From Roseibium hamelinense (lineage in GTDB: Bacteria; Pseudomonadota; Alphaproteobacteria; Rhizobiales; Stappiaceae): a DNA stretch of 64,000 bases. The stretch lies in the NCBI RefSeq assembly GCF_007830545.1, contig NZ_VLLF01000001.1:124001-188000 (forward strand), given 5' to 3'. The translations under genes were made by a program, and so were the position numbers. The notes under the pieces are model-generated. The model saw only the letters and a program-made list of their open reading frames with translations, was not told where the DNA came from and did no database searches. Below, one piece after another: positions 18,348-27,201 of this stretch; within the stretch, counting starts at the first letter, position 1, and every line of letters starts with the position of its first letter.

Positions 18348-19385
18348 TTATGCTCCGCGCTGGAACAGTTCGGCAACCTTGGGCGCGAAATAAGTCAAAA
18401 TTCCATCCGCGCCAGCGCGCTTGAAGGCCATCAGGCTCTCCAGCATGGCGCGGTCCTTGTCGATCCAGCCATTGGCGCCCGCCGCTTCGATCATGGCGAA
18501 TTCGCCCGATACCTGATAGGCGAAGGTTGGCACCGAAAACGTGTCCTTCAGCCGTCGCACGATGTCGAGATAGGGCATGCCGGGCTTGACCATGATCATG
18601 TCGGCGCCTTCGTGAATGTCGAGTTCCGCTTCCCGGATCGCTTCGTCCGTGTTGGCTGGATCCATTTGATAGGTACGTTTGTCGCCAATGAGCGTGGCGT
18701 TGGTGCCGACTGCGTCGCGGAACGGGCCATAGAACGCCGAAGCGTATTTCGCGGAGTAGGACATGATCTGCTGATCGCGGAAGCCGTTTTCATCCAGCGT
18801 TTGGCGAATCGCGGCAATGCGCCCGTCCATCATGTCGGACGGTCCGATGATATCGGCGCCGGCATGAGCCTGCAGCACCGCCTGATTGGCGAGCTGCACG
18901 ACCGTTTCGTCATTGAGGATGGCATCGCCCTCCATAACGCCGTCATGACCGTGGCTGGTGTAGGGGTCCAGCGCAACATCGGTCATCAGGCCTATGTTCA
19001 GCCCTTCCTGCTTGATCGCGCGGCAGGCGGAGCAAACAAGATTGTTTTCGTTCAAGGCTTCCGATCCGATGGGGTCGCGCAAGTCCGGGTCGGTATTTGG
19101 AAACACGGCAATTGTCGGGATGCCCAAACGGGCGGCCTTCTCCGCGTCCCGGACGGCCTCATCCACCGAGACCCGCTCGACCCCCGGCATGGACGGGACG
19201 GCCTCACGCACACCGGTGCCAGCCACAACGAAGAGTGGCCAGATCAGGTCGTCAACGGTCAATTGGTTTTCGCGCACCAGCCGCCGGGACCAGTCCGTCC
19301 TGCGGTTGCGCCGCATACGCCTGCCGCCGAGCAGATCGTCCATGTCTTTGGGAGTCAGGGAGGCGGGGCGGATGTGAGACGACAT
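18348..19385 (-). CDS. hemB: Porphobilinogen synthase (delta-aminolevulinate dehydratase)
   Basis: HemB condenses two 5-aminolevulinate molecules to porphobilinogen in haem synthesis. The 345-residue protein carries the Schiff-base lysines in MSYSAKYASAFYGP and MIMVKPGMPYLDIV. The metal-site segment reads DVALDPYTSHGHDG, so the three cysteines of the zinc form are replaced by Ala, Asp and Asp. This is the magnesium-type site known from rhizobia and plants. It is followed with a 3-base gap by ilvA. Confidence 0.94.
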   Translation of the reverse strand: MSSHIRPASLTPKDMDDLLGGRRMRRNRRTDWSRRLVRENQLTVDDLIWPLFVVAGTGVREAVPSMPGVERVSVDEAVRDAEKAARLGIPTIAVFPNTDPDLRDPIGSEALNENNLVCSACRAIKQEGLNIGLMTDVALDPYTSHGHDGVMEGDAILNDETVVQLANQAVLQAHAGADIIGPSDMMDGRIAAIRQTLDENGFRDQQIMSYSAKYASAFYGPFRDAVGTNATLIGDKRTYQMDPANTDEAIREAELDIHEGADMIMVKPGMPYLDIVRRLKDTFSVPTFAYQVSGEFAMIEAAGANGWIDKDRAMLESLMAFKRAGADGILTYFAPKVAELFQRGA

Positions 19386-19577
19386 GTGAAAAAGACCTTG
19401 GCAAGTGAAGTTGGGCGGACATTAGCACGCAGAAAACCATCAACCAAGTATCTGCAATCTAACGAAAAACGTTGTGTAAATTCCGCTTGATTGACGTTCA
19501 CGTCAAAAGTGACTAAGCCTTCTTTTTGACAAGGCATCCTCAAAATTGCCTGCCGGTGCCGAGTGGGAGGACGAAAC

Positions 19578-20717
19578 GTGGATTTTGCGCTTAGAGAAGA
19601 ACAGCGCGCGTTTCAGGACATGGCCGCAGGGTTTGCGCGCGATGAAATGGAGCCGTTCGCCAAGGACTGGGACGAAAACAGCACCTTTCCAGTCGATACC
19701 TTGAGAAAGGCGGCAAGCCTTGGCTTCGGCGGGATCTATGTGCGGGATGACGTTGGCGGCTCGGCTTTGACCCGCACGGACGCCGCCTTGATCTTCGAAG
19801 AGTTGTCCAAGGGATGCACCTCCACGGCAGCCTACATCTCGATCCACAACATGGCAGCCTGGATGATCGATACCTTCGGCAGCCAGGCGCTGCGATCGCA
19901 ATTCCTGCCGGACCTGTGTTCCATGACCAAGTTTGCCAGTTATTGCCTGACCGAACCTGGATCCGGATCGGACGCGGCCAGCCTGCGCACAAAGGCGGAG
20001 AGCGACGGCACTCACTATGTCCTGAATGGCTCGAAGGCCTTCATTTCAGGCGGGGGAGCCGCTGACGTTTATGTCGTGATGGTGCGCACCGGCGGCGACG
20101 GGCCGTCCGGCATTTCCTGCGTATTGGTCGAAAAGGACACGCCAGGTCTGAGCTTCGGCGCTCAGGAAGTTAAGCTCGGCTGGAAAAGCCAGCCGACTGC
20201 ACAAGTCAATTTTCAGGATTGCCGGATCCCGAAAGACTACCGGATCGGAGAGGAGGGTGATGGCTTCAAGATTGCCATGGCCGGTCTCGATGGTGGGCGC
20301 TTGAACATCGGCGCCTGCTCCTTGGGGGCGGCGCAATTCTGCCTGGACCGTTCCATAGCGTATCTGCAGGAGCGCAAGCAGTTCGGCAAGCCTTTGGCCG
20401 AGTTCCAGGCTCTTCAGTTCAGGCTGGCTGACATGGCGACCGAGCTCGAAGCTGCGCGCCTGCTTTTGCACAAGGCCGCGTGTCAGGTCGATCGCAAGGC
20501 GCCGGATGCAACCAAGCTGGTCGCAATGGCAAAGCGGCTGGCCACTGATGCCGGATTTCATGTGGTCAATGAAGCTTTGCAGCTGCATGGCGGCTACGGG
20601 TACTTGCGTGACTACCCGATTGAGCGTTTCCTGCGCGATGTGCGTGTCCATCAGATTCTTGAGGGCACCAACGAAATCATGCGGCTCATCATTGCCCGCC
20701 AGCTGTTGAAAGACTGA
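19578..20717 (+). CDS. Acyl-CoA dehydrogenase, probably isobutyryl-CoA dehydrogenase
   Basis: A 379-residue FAD flavoprotein of the acyl-CoA dehydrogenase family. The signatures [15 protein letters not shown] (near residue 128) and [20 protein letters not shown] (near 335) are present, and the catalytic Glu is in [11 protein letters not shown] near residue 360. Together with the two downstream genes it makes the valine branch from isobutyryl-CoA to methylmalonate semialdehyde, so I infer that substrate. The GTG at 19578 is the start, seven bases after GGAGG; a GTG at 19563 lies upstream of that site. Confidence 0.88.
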   Translation: MDFALREEQRAFQDMAAGFARDEMEPFAKDWDENSTFPVDTLRKAASLGFGGIYVRDDVGGSALTRTDAALIFEELSKGCTSTAAYISIHNMAAWMIDTFGSQALRSQFLPDLCSMTKFASYCLTEPGSGSDAASLRTKAESDGTHYVLNGSKAFISGGGAADVYVVMVRTGGDGPSGISCVLVEKDTPGLSFGAQEVKLGWKSQPTAQVNFQDCRIPKDYRIGEEGDGFKIAMAGLDGGRLNIGACSLGAAQFCLDRSIAYLQERKQFGKPLAEFQALQFRLADMATELEAARLLLHKAACQVDRKAPDATKLVAMAKRLATDAGFHVVNEALQLHGGYGYLRDYPIERFLRDVRVHQILEGTNEIMRLIIARQLLKD

Positions 20718-20750
20718 CCACTTTTCCCGCCGTCACCTGGAGTATTTGCC

Positions 20751-21785
20751 TTGAGCGACGAGATCCTGTTCGAGATCCGCGGCCATGCCGGATTTGTCAC
20801 ACTGAATCGGCCCAAAGCCTTGAACGCCTTGAACCATGACATGGTCAAGGATCTGTCCGCGAAACTCGACGCATGGGCACAGGACAGCAATGTCCACCGG
20901 GTCGTGATCACCGGGGCAGGTGAAAAGGCGTTTTGTGCCGGCGGCGACATCCGCAGCATATATGACGCGCGCCGGGCCGGTGAGACAGACCATCTGACCG
21001 ACTTCTTCCGGGATGAGTATCTGCTCAACGCCAAGATCAAATCCTATCCCAAGCCATACATCGCGGTCATTGACGGCATCGTCATGGGCGGCGGCGTGGG
21101 CGTTTCGGTTCATGGCACCTATCGGGTCGGAACCGAATTCACGACTTTTGCAATGCCCGAAACCGGCATCGGCTTCTTTCCCGACGTTGGTGGAACGTAT
21201 TTTCTGCCGCGCATGCCACAGCGCACGGGTGTTTATTGCGCCTTGACTGCAGGTCGCTTGAAACAGCCAGACGCCTTTGCGACCGGCATCTTAACCCATA
21301 CTGTGAAGCGATCCGGGTTGAGCGATCTTTTAGCCGATCTCGAAAAAGAGGACGTCACCGAAGCGCTGATTGGTGCACATCACCAGGATCCGGGCGAATC
21401 TGGCCTGATGAGCCGGGCTGATTTGATCGAAGACGCTTTCGGCGGGGCGTCCGTGGACAGCATACTTGCGTGTCTTGCAGCGGATGAAAGTGAATGGGCA
21501 AGCAAGACCGCTGATGCGATCCGCGCGAAATCGCCGACCAGCGTTCACATTGCCTTTGAACAAATGCAGCGCGGCGCAGACCTTTCATTTAAAGAGTGCA
21601 TGACGCTGGAATACCGGATCGTATCCAAGATCCTGCAGGGGCATGACTTCTTTGAAGGCGTTCGTGCTGTTTTGGTCGACAAGGACCACGACCCAAAGTG
21701 GTCCCCGGCCGGATTGAACGAGGTGGACAGCGCAGAATTGTCAGCGTATTTCGAGGAGCCTGAAGGCGGTGATTTGCCGCTTTAG
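20751..21785 (+). CDS. 3-hydroxyisobutyryl-CoA hydrolase
   Basis: A crotonase-fold thioesterase (344 residues) that frees 3-hydroxyisobutyrate from CoA in valine catabolism. The oxyanion-hole regions read KAFCAGGDIRSIYD (near residue 60) and IVMGGGVGVSVHGTYRV (near 107). The hydrolase-type acidic residues follow in MPETGIGFFPDVGGTYFLPR. The hydrolase-specific C-terminal extension with SLKECMTLEYRI-like sequence (LSFKECMTLEYRIV) separates it from true enoyl-CoA hydratases. Start is a TTG at 20751. Confidence 0.9.
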   Translation: MSDEILFEIRGHAGFVTLNRPKALNALNHDMVKDLSAKLDAWAQDSNVHRVVITGAGEKAFCAGGDIRSIYDARRAGETDHLTDFFRDEYLLNAKIKSYPKPYIAVIDGIVMGGGVGVSVHGTYRVGTEFTTFAMPETGIGFFPDVGGTYFLPRMPQRTGVYCALTAGRLKQPDAFATGILTHTVKRSGLSDLLADLEKEDVTEALIGAHHQDPGESGLMSRADLIEDAFGGASVDSILACLAADESEWASKTADAIRAKSPTSVHIAFEQMQRGADLSFKECMTLEYRIVSKILQGHDFFEGVRAVLVDKDHDPKWSPAGLNEVDSAELSAYFEEPEGGDLPL

Positions 21786-21800
21786 CAACGGGGTTGCGCC

Positions 21801-22214
21801 ATGATCACGAGTTTTGCCGACCTGCTTCGCAGCCGTCCGCCCTGGAGCGCCGTCATGGTGCTCTATTTGCGGTGCATGGCCTTGCTGCTGCTGGGCGGCG
21901 GCATCATTCATTGGGCGCGCATCATCGGGATTGTGCCTTGGCGGGATACGTGGTTCTGGGACATGCCGCTCAGCTGGCAGACCGTAACCGTGTTTTTCGC
22001 CGTCCTGGACCTCGTGGCAGCAATCGGCCTCTGGCTGACGGTGTCCTGGGGCACCGTGATGTGGTTTTTCCGCGCCGGATGCCAGATCTTGATGCACACG
22101 GCTTTCGCCGACATGTTTGGCCGGCGCCCTTACGAGATTGCCTTCTATCTGCTGACCATCGCGATTTATCTCTTGCTTTTATATCTCACCGAACGCGAGG
22201 CGCGGGACACCTAG
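21801..22214 (+). CDS. DUF6163-type membrane protein
   Basis: A 137-residue protein with four predicted membrane helices (about residues 18-38, 56-80, 84-104, 112-130) separated by short loops. It resembles the Hyphomicrobiales family DUF6163, of unknown function. It starts 15 bases after the hydrolase gene and precedes mmsB by 63 bases, so it is embedded in the valine operon. Whether it takes part in that pathway is not shown. Confidence 0.75.
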   Translation: MITSFADLLRSRPPWSAVMVLYLRCMALLLLGGGIIHWARIIGIVPWRDTWFWDMPLSWQTVTVFFAVLDLVAAIGLWLTVSWGTVMWFFRAGCQILMHTAFADMFGRRPYEIAFYLLTIAIYLLLLYLTEREARDT

Positions 22215-22277
22215 CGTCCTAAAAAGCGCGGGCAGACGTCGTTTGCGGTTTTGAACAATCAAAAATGGGAGGAAACC

Positions 22278-23168
22278 ATGGCAACATCGATCGGGTTTAT
22301 CGGTCTGGGCAACATGGGCGGGCCGATGGCGGCCAATTTGCTAAAAGCCGGGCACGCAGTGACCGGCTTTGATTTGTCAGAGGCCGCGCTTTCAAAACTG
22401 GAGAGCTTTGGTGGCAAACGCGCATCGGACGTTGCCGAGCTCGCCCGGGATGCGGATGTCATCGTCACCATGCTGCCAGCCGGCAAACACGTCCGGCAAA
22501 TCTACATGGAGCCGGGCGGTATTCTCGAAACCGCGAAACCGGGAACGGTCCTGATCGATTCATCCACCATTGATGTCGACAGCGCCCGCGCAGTTGCCGT
22601 CGCGGCCAAGGACAAAGCCATACATATGGTCGATGCGCCGGTTTCAGGCGGCGTTGGCGGTGCTGAAGCCGGTACGCTCACCTTCATGGTTGGCGGTTCT
22701 GACACTGCATTTGAAGCGGCCAGGCCGTTTCTCGACATTATGGGCAAGACGATTGTGCATGCCGGGGGCAGCGGCAACGGTCAGGCCGCCAAGATCTGCA
22801 ACAATATGCTGCTTGGCATTTCGATGATCGGTGTCAGCGAAGCCTTTGTTCTGGCGGAACGTCTGGGCCTTGATGCGCAAAAGCTGTTCGACATTTCCTC
22901 AACGGCGTCCGGTCAATGCTGGTCGCTGACAACCTATTGTCCGGTACCCGGGCCGGTTCCGACATCTCCCGCCAACCGGGATTATCAGCCGGGCTTTGCC
23001 GCAGAGATGATGCTGAAGGACTTGAAACTTGCCCAGGAGGCCGCTGGAAGTTCCGGGGCTGCGACCCCTCTCGGGGCGCAGGCGGCCGCGCTTTATGCGC
23101 TGTTTTGCAACTCCGGAGGCGAGGGCACAGACTTCTCTGCGATCGTGAAATACTTGCGCGGATCGTAG
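22278..23168 (+). CDS. mmsB: 3-hydroxyisobutyrate dehydrogenase
   Basis: An NAD-dependent beta-hydroxyacid dehydrogenase oxidising 3-hydroxyisobutyrate to methylmalonate semialdehyde. The 296-residue protein has the Rossmann motif IGFIGLGNMGGPMAANLL at the N-terminus, the substrate motif DAPVSGGVGGAEAGTL near 120 and the catalytic Lys in GNGQAAKICNNMLLG near 170. The ATG at 22278 follows GGGAGGAAACC. It completes the three-enzyme valine set begun at 19578. Confidence 0.93.
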   Translation: MATSIGFIGLGNMGGPMAANLLKAGHAVTGFDLSEAALSKLESFGGKRASDVAELARDADVIVTMLPAGKHVRQIYMEPGGILETAKPGTVLIDSSTIDVDSARAVAVAAKDKAIHMVDAPVSGGVGGAEAGTLTFMVGGSDTAFEAARPFLDIMGKTIVHAGGSGNGQAAKICNNMLLGISMIGVSEAFVLAERLGLDAQKLFDISSTASGQCWSLTTYCPVPGPVPTSPANRDYQPGFAAEMMLKDLKLAQEAAGSSGAATPLGAQAAALYALFCNSGGEGTDFSAIVKYLRGS

Positions 23169-23326
23169 TAAACAAAATCTAAAAAGGCACGTCTGGATTG
23201 TTTTTGAAGATTAACTAATGATTCAGCGTGTCTTTTAAACGTATTTTAGAAGCATCTCTGTAAATTCGTCATCAAGGTAGGAAAAACAAATATCCACCGA
23301 ATGACAGGAAACAGAGGCGCAGACAG

Positions 23327-23839
23327 ATGATCACCGCAACCAGGGCAGTCGATGGAGTGGCATCAAGCGAAGGCGAGTTGGAGCTTAAGCCGCTCTACAT
23401 GGAAGCCCTTACGCTCGTTGAACGGCTCCACAGACGACTTCTTGACGTAATCAAAGATGAATTCGACCGTATGGGCCGTTCCGATGTGAACAGCGTCCAG
23501 GCTTTGCTTTTGTTCAACATTGGCGACGCTGAGCTGACCGCTGGAGAGTTGCGCACGCGCGGCTACTATCTCGGGTCCAACGTGTCTTACAACCTCAAGA
23601 AACTGGTCGAGACAGGTTACATTCACCACCAGCGCTCGCGCATGGATCGCCGGTCGGTTCGTGTGAGCCTGACCGACAAGGGCCAGGAAGTCGCCAAGAT
23701 CGTCAATAATCTTTATGAGCGCCACATCCTGTCGGTCGAACAGGTCGGTGAGATCGGTCCTCAGGATTTTGTTGTTCTGAACAAGTCACTGCGCCGTCTT
23801 GAGCGCTTCTGGACCGACCAGATCCTATATCGCCTCTAA
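23327..23839 (+). CDS. ldtR: MarR-family regulator LdtR
   Basis: A 170-residue winged-helix MarR-type regulator. The central helix-turn-helix reads LTAGELRTRGYYLGSNVSYN with recognition helix following, and the wing contains RSRMDRRSVRVSLTDKG. The sequence closely resembles LdtR of rhizobia and Liberibacter, which is known to control an L,D-transpeptidase gene. That target type is the next gene here, strengthening the call. A terminator follows directly, so ldtP is likely to have its own promoter. Confidence 0.88.
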   Translation: MITATRAVDGVASSEGELELKPLYMEALTLVERLHRRLLDVIKDEFDRMGRSDVNSVQALLLFNIGDAELTAGELRTRGYYLGSNVSYNLKKLVETGYIHHQRSRMDRRSVRVSLTDKGQEVAKIVNNLYERHILSVEQVGEIGPQDFVVLNKSLRRLERFWTDQILYRL

Positions 23840-24169
23840 GCAAGGCACAGTTCCAGATGACAAAAACGCCGCTCCGGGGCAGACGGGGCGGCGTTTTGCA
23901 TTTGTCTGTCTCCTGTTGGAAGATCCCTTTAAGGAAACCGTTTGGCAGGCCGCGACATTATCTCGACACATTGCGGTGTCTTAAGCGGGGCTTACCCTAG
24001 CGAAAAGTTGATGGCGGAACGCAACGGTTTCTGCGCACCTTTCGGGTCTGAATGTGATTTGTTAATCATAGTGGTCCAAAAAAGGCGCAAACGGGATTGG
24101 CGTTGAGGAAAAATACGGCGAGTGTTGCCGGACCTTTGCGCAGCAAATACGGGTGAAACGAGGTTGATC
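23840..24169. other. Intergenic region ldtR to ldtP
   Basis: These 330 bases hold the ldtR terminator at 23863-23897 and a small dyad TGATT-N4-AATCA at 24055-24068. The rest probably contains the ldtP promoter; no further gene is evident. Confidence 0.5.
23863..23897 (+). terminator. Rho-independent terminator after ldtR
   Basis: AAAACGCCGC (23863-23872) pairs perfectly with GCGGCGTTTT (23888-23897), and three more pairs (one wobble) extend the stem inward. It ends in a short T-run, 24 bases after the ldtR stop. The A-tract on the other side could make it bidirectional. Confidence 0.8.
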
Positions 24170-25495
24170 ATGGTCACTTTCCGGAAACAGCCGGATTTCC
24201 TTCAAACTGTCTTGGGCTCCTTTAAGGAATGCAGCCGGTCTGCGCTGCTTGCCTTTGCAGCCCTGTCCGCCAGTGTGATCGCGCCGGGCGTGGCTTTGGC
24301 CGAATCTCCTCTCGAAGCACTTCGCAACTACAATCAACGGGTCGAATGGGAAGACAATTTCCAATCGACGGTTGAATCTCTTCAGGCCATGAAATCCGGC
24401 GCGCCCACGCTGTCGCCTGAAACCGCAAACCATATTGCGGTCGCCATCGACCAATATTCGCGCATCGTGCAGATGGGTGGTTGGGGCACAGTTTCTACCG
24501 AGGGCCGCCCAATCCGCATTGGCGCCCGGGACAAGCGCGTGGTTGAACTGCGCCAGCGTCTGATGGCCTCCGGCGATTTGGAACAGACCGCAGGTATGTC
24601 CAACACGTTCGACTCCTACGTGGATGCTGGTCTGCGACGGTTCCAGTTGCGGCACGGCCTGATCCCCGACGGGGTTCTGGGGCAGGGCACCATCGAAGCA
24701 TTGAATATCCCCGCTCAGGTTCGTTTGCGTCAGCTGGAAACCAACCTGGTCCGGTTGCGTTCGATGTCCGGCTTTCTCGGCGACCGCTATGTGATGGTCA
24801 ATATTCCGGCTGCTGAAATCGAAGCTGTCGAAAACGGCCAGGTGCGGTCTCGGCATACCGCGGTGGTCGGCAAGATCGACCGCCAGACGCCGATCCTGAC
24901 CAGCAAGATTTATGAACTGAACTTCAATCCCTATTGGACAGTTCCGGTCTCGATTATCCGCAAGGACCTCATCCCGAAAATGAAGGAGGATCCGCAGTAT
25001 CTTCAAAAGAATGATATCCGGATCCTTGACTGGAACAGCGGTGATGAATTGAGCTGGCAGCAGATCGACTGGAACACGGACGAGGCCACCAAGTACCGGT
25101 TCCGCCAGGATCCGGGCAAAATCAATTCGCTCGGCTCGGTCCGGATCAACTTTCACAACAAGCATCAGGTCTACCTGCATGACACACCGTCAAAAAGCTT
25201 GTTCGGGTCCGACTACAGGTTCCACTCGTCCGGCTGCGTACGCGTGCAAAATGTCCGCGAACTCGTGACCTGGCTTCTGCAGTCCACCACTCCGGACTGG
25301 AACCGGGCCCGGGTTGACGAGGTCATCCGCACGGGTGCCCGGGAAGATGTGAAACTGAAATCCACCATCCCGCTCTACATGACCTACGTAACTGCGTGGG
25401 CGAATTCCGATGGCGTGGTGCATTTCCGCGAAGACATCTACAACCGCGATGATCTGTACAGCGCAGCGCCGGTTGACACGCAGGCGCGCCTTTAG
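24170..25495 (+). CDS. ldtP: L,D-transpeptidase LdtP (YkuD family)
   Basis: A periplasmic enzyme that cross-links peptidoglycan or attaches proteins to it. The 441-residue protein has an extended signal peptide ending AGVALA-like (APGVALA|ESP, about residue 44). A peptidoglycan-binding domain (about 125-180, with RQRLMASGDLEQTAG and GLIPDGVLGQGTIEAL) is followed by the YkuD catalytic domain with HDTPSKSLF and SSGCVRVQNVREL near residue 352, containing the catalytic Cys. I chose the ATG at 24170, six bases after GAGG; an upstream GTG at 24122 is less likely. Confidence 0.9.
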   Translation: MVTFRKQPDFLQTVLGSFKECSRSALLAFAALSASVIAPGVALAESPLEALRNYNQRVEWEDNFQSTVESLQAMKSGAPTLSPETANHIAVAIDQYSRIVQMGGWGTVSTEGRPIRIGARDKRVVELRQRLMASGDLEQTAGMSNTFDSYVDAGLRRFQLRHGLIPDGVLGQGTIEALNIPAQVRLRQLETNLVRLRSMSGFLGDRYVMVNIPAAEIEAVENGQVRSRHTAVVGKIDRQTPILTSKIYELNFNPYWTVPVSIIRKDLIPKMKEDPQYLQKNDIRILDWNSGDELSWQQIDWNTDEATKYRFRQDPGKINSLGSVRINFHNKHQVYLHDTPSKSLFGSDYRFHSSGCVRVQNVRELVTWLLQSTTPDWNRARVDEVIRTGAREDVKLKSTIPLYMTYVTAWANSDGVVHFREDIYNRDDLYSAAPVDTQARL

Positions 25496-25522
25496 GCTTT
25501 GATACGAAGCGATTTGGCGAGG

Positions 25523-25559
25523 AAGAGGCGGGGATGATTTCCCGCCTCTTCTGTTTTTT
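25523..25559 (+). terminator. Rho-independent terminator after ldtP
   Basis: AAGAGGCGGG (25523-25532) and CCCGCCTCTT (25541-25550) form a perfect 10-bp stem with an 8-base loop, followed by CTGTTTTTTG. It lies 27 bases after the ldtP stop. Confidence 0.88.
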
Positions 25560-25607
25560 GGCCGCAGTCGGCCCTATACTCAGGGGATCGTCATTAGGTC
25601 GGCCAGA

Positions 25608-25853
25608 ATGTCTTCAAACACACCGCGCGCGGGCGAAGTCTATTTCGAGTTTCAACAAGTCGGGCAACAGATCCGGGTTGCCGCGATTGATGGCGCGACC
25701 GGGATTGAAGTGGTCGTTTTCGGACCGCAGCAAGCGCCTCAGCGTGATCTGGAACAAATCGCCTTGCGAAAATTGCAGCGCCGCCTGCAACGCGAGAAAT
25801 CGGATGTTGACCCGTTCCGTAAACAGGACGGGCGGGGTTTCGGAACGTTTTGA
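25608..25853 (+). CDS. Small conserved protein (DUF6898-like)
   Basis: An 81-residue soluble protein. Its core, EVYFEFQQVGQQIRVAAIDG followed by ATGIEVVVFGP and IALRKLQRRLQ, resembles a small Hyphomicrobiales family (I believe DUF6898) of unknown function. It has predicted beta strands followed by one helix. It sits between the ldtP terminator and the convergent sia operon, and probably has its own promoter. Confidence 0.65.
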   Translation: MSSNTPRAGEVYFEFQQVGQQIRVAAIDGATGIEVVVFGPQQAPQRDLEQIALRKLQRRLQREKSDVDPFRKQDGRGFGTF

Positions 25854-25903
25854 GGCTTTGGCCGCAATTACGGCAGACCGGCAGTCTTTAACGCGCTGGC
25901 CAC

Positions 25904-26794
25904 TTAATCACTGGCGGGCATTCGTGTGAGGATGACCTGATTCCTGCCGTTTTCCTTTGCCTCATAGAGCGCTTCATCGGCTGCATTTATGATTTTCGCG
26001 ACCGGATCCGCTTCGCCGGCCTTGCGGTCCGGCAACGCACCCTCAAGCGCGCACACCCCAAAACTTGCAGTCACCTTGAATGTGGTTTTTTCGGTCTCGA
26101 TGGGGGTTTCCGCAACAAGCCGCCGCAGACGTTCTGCCAGCCTTTCCGCGTTTTCAGCATGTGTCGCGGGCATCAGGATGCCAAATTCCTCGCCGCCGAT
26201 CCGACCGATCGAATCGCTCGGGCGCAAATTGCAGCGCAGTGTCTCGGTGATCTCTTGAAGCGCCTTGTCACCGCCGGCGTGACCATGCGTGTCATTGACT
26301 GACTTGAAATGGTCAACGTCGAGAACGGCTATCGCTAGCGGTTCAAGCGTTCTTTTGCGGCCGTTCACTTCGTAGCCGCACAGGTCCAGAAAATGCCCTC
26401 TGGAAAACACCCCGGTCAGAGCATCTGTTGTGGCCATGATCCGGAATTGTTCAGCCAGTTCGGCGCGCGCCTTGACTTCGCCTTGCAGCTTTTCTTTGAC
26501 CGAAATCAGTTCTTCCTGCATCCGGTCACAGAGACGCACCATGCGTTTTTGATCCCGCACGGCACGCTTGTAGGCGCGGGAGAGCGACTTCACCAAACCG
26601 GTTGCGTGAGTGAGATTATCGAGAGCTGCTTCTGCATCCAGAAGGATGCGGTCTTCTTCGTCAAACAGAGTAAAGTCAGCTTCGTCCTTGCCGCCGGCCT
26701 TGAGCATGGCCTGATCCTGTTCGGCTTCAGGTGTGCTGAGACCGTGCGGATCTGCGTCCATCGATTTCTCTTTTCGTTTGGGCACCGACTTCAT
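25904..26794 (-). CDS. siaD: SiaD-like diguanylate cyclase
   Basis: A cytoplasmic 296-residue diguanylate cyclase. An acidic N-terminus and a long helical stalk (about residues 45-125) precede the GGDEF domain, with TDALTGVFSRGHF near 135 and GRIGGEEFGIL near 215 (active GGEEF form). There is no membrane segment. The start codon overlaps the siaC stop (TGATG), indicating coupling. In Pseudomonas aeruginosa, SiaC binds and activates SiaD through the stalk; the same arrangement is inferred here. An internal ATG at 26761 is an alternative start. Confidence 0.88.
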   Translation of the reverse strand: MKSVPKRKEKSMDADPHGLSTPEAEQDQAMLKAGGKDEADFTLFDEEDRILLDAEAALDNLTHATGLVKSLSRAYKRAVRDQKRMVRLCDRMQEELISVKEKLQGEVKARAELAEQFRIMATTDALTGVFSRGHFLDLCGYEVNGRKRTLEPLAIAVLDVDHFKSVNDTHGHAGGDKALQEITETLRCNLRPSDSIGRIGGEEFGILMPATHAENAERLAERLRRLVAETPIETEKTTFKVTASFGVCALEGALPDRKAGEADPVAKIINAADEALYEAKENGRNQVILTRMPASD

Positions 26795-27189
26795 CAGGCA
26801 GTGAGATCCGGTTTCAGGTTGAACGTCGCACTTTCGAAATCCTCGGAAAAGTCCTCACCCATTTCCTCCATGGCGTCGTCATCCGCGTCATAGTGCCAAT
26901 TTACTGTAACGGAGCGTCCATCCTCGGCGGCTTCCTCCAGCATCTGAAACATGTTCATGATCGCTTTGGCGCTGGATGAATTGAAGTAAATCAGGCGAAT
27001 ATCAACAGTCACAGACGGGCCGTCTTCGTCCGACAGCCAGCCTTTCAACGTCTTCAGGATCGGGCCGTAAAACAGGCTCGCATCTTCCGGATAGCTTTCA
27101 CCAGACACTTCGAGGGTGCCTGTCGCCGGATCAAAGGACACCTTGGGGGACCGGGGAGTCTGGTCGATGTTGAGAGCGGTGTTTTCCAT
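26794..27189 (-). CDS. siaC: SiaC-family regulatory phosphoprotein (DUF1987)
   Basis: A 131-residue switch protein of the DUF1987 family. SGESYPEDASLFYGPILKTL and IRLIYFNSSSAKAIMNMFQM match the fold related to STAS anti-anti-sigma factors. In P. aeruginosa SiaC the equivalent of the NSSS segment is, as I recall, NTSS with the phosphorylated Thr68; here the position is Ser. Unphosphorylated SiaC stimulates SiaD there. It is 12 bases downstream of siaB and overlaps siaD by one base. Confidence 0.87.
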   Translation of the reverse strand: MENTALNIDQTPRSPKVSFDPATGTLEVSGESYPEDASLFYGPILKTLKGWLSDEDGPSVTVDIRLIYFNSSSAKAIMNMFQMLEEAAEDGRSVTVNWHYDADDDAMEEMGEDFSEDFESATFNLKPDLTA

Positions 27190-27201
27190 CTTCTGCTCCC
27201 C

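Noticed and set aside
24062..25180. 372-codon open frame antisense to ldtP
   Set aside because: LdtP on the plus strand has a signal peptide and complete YkuD motif, and the antisense frame has no recognisable features.
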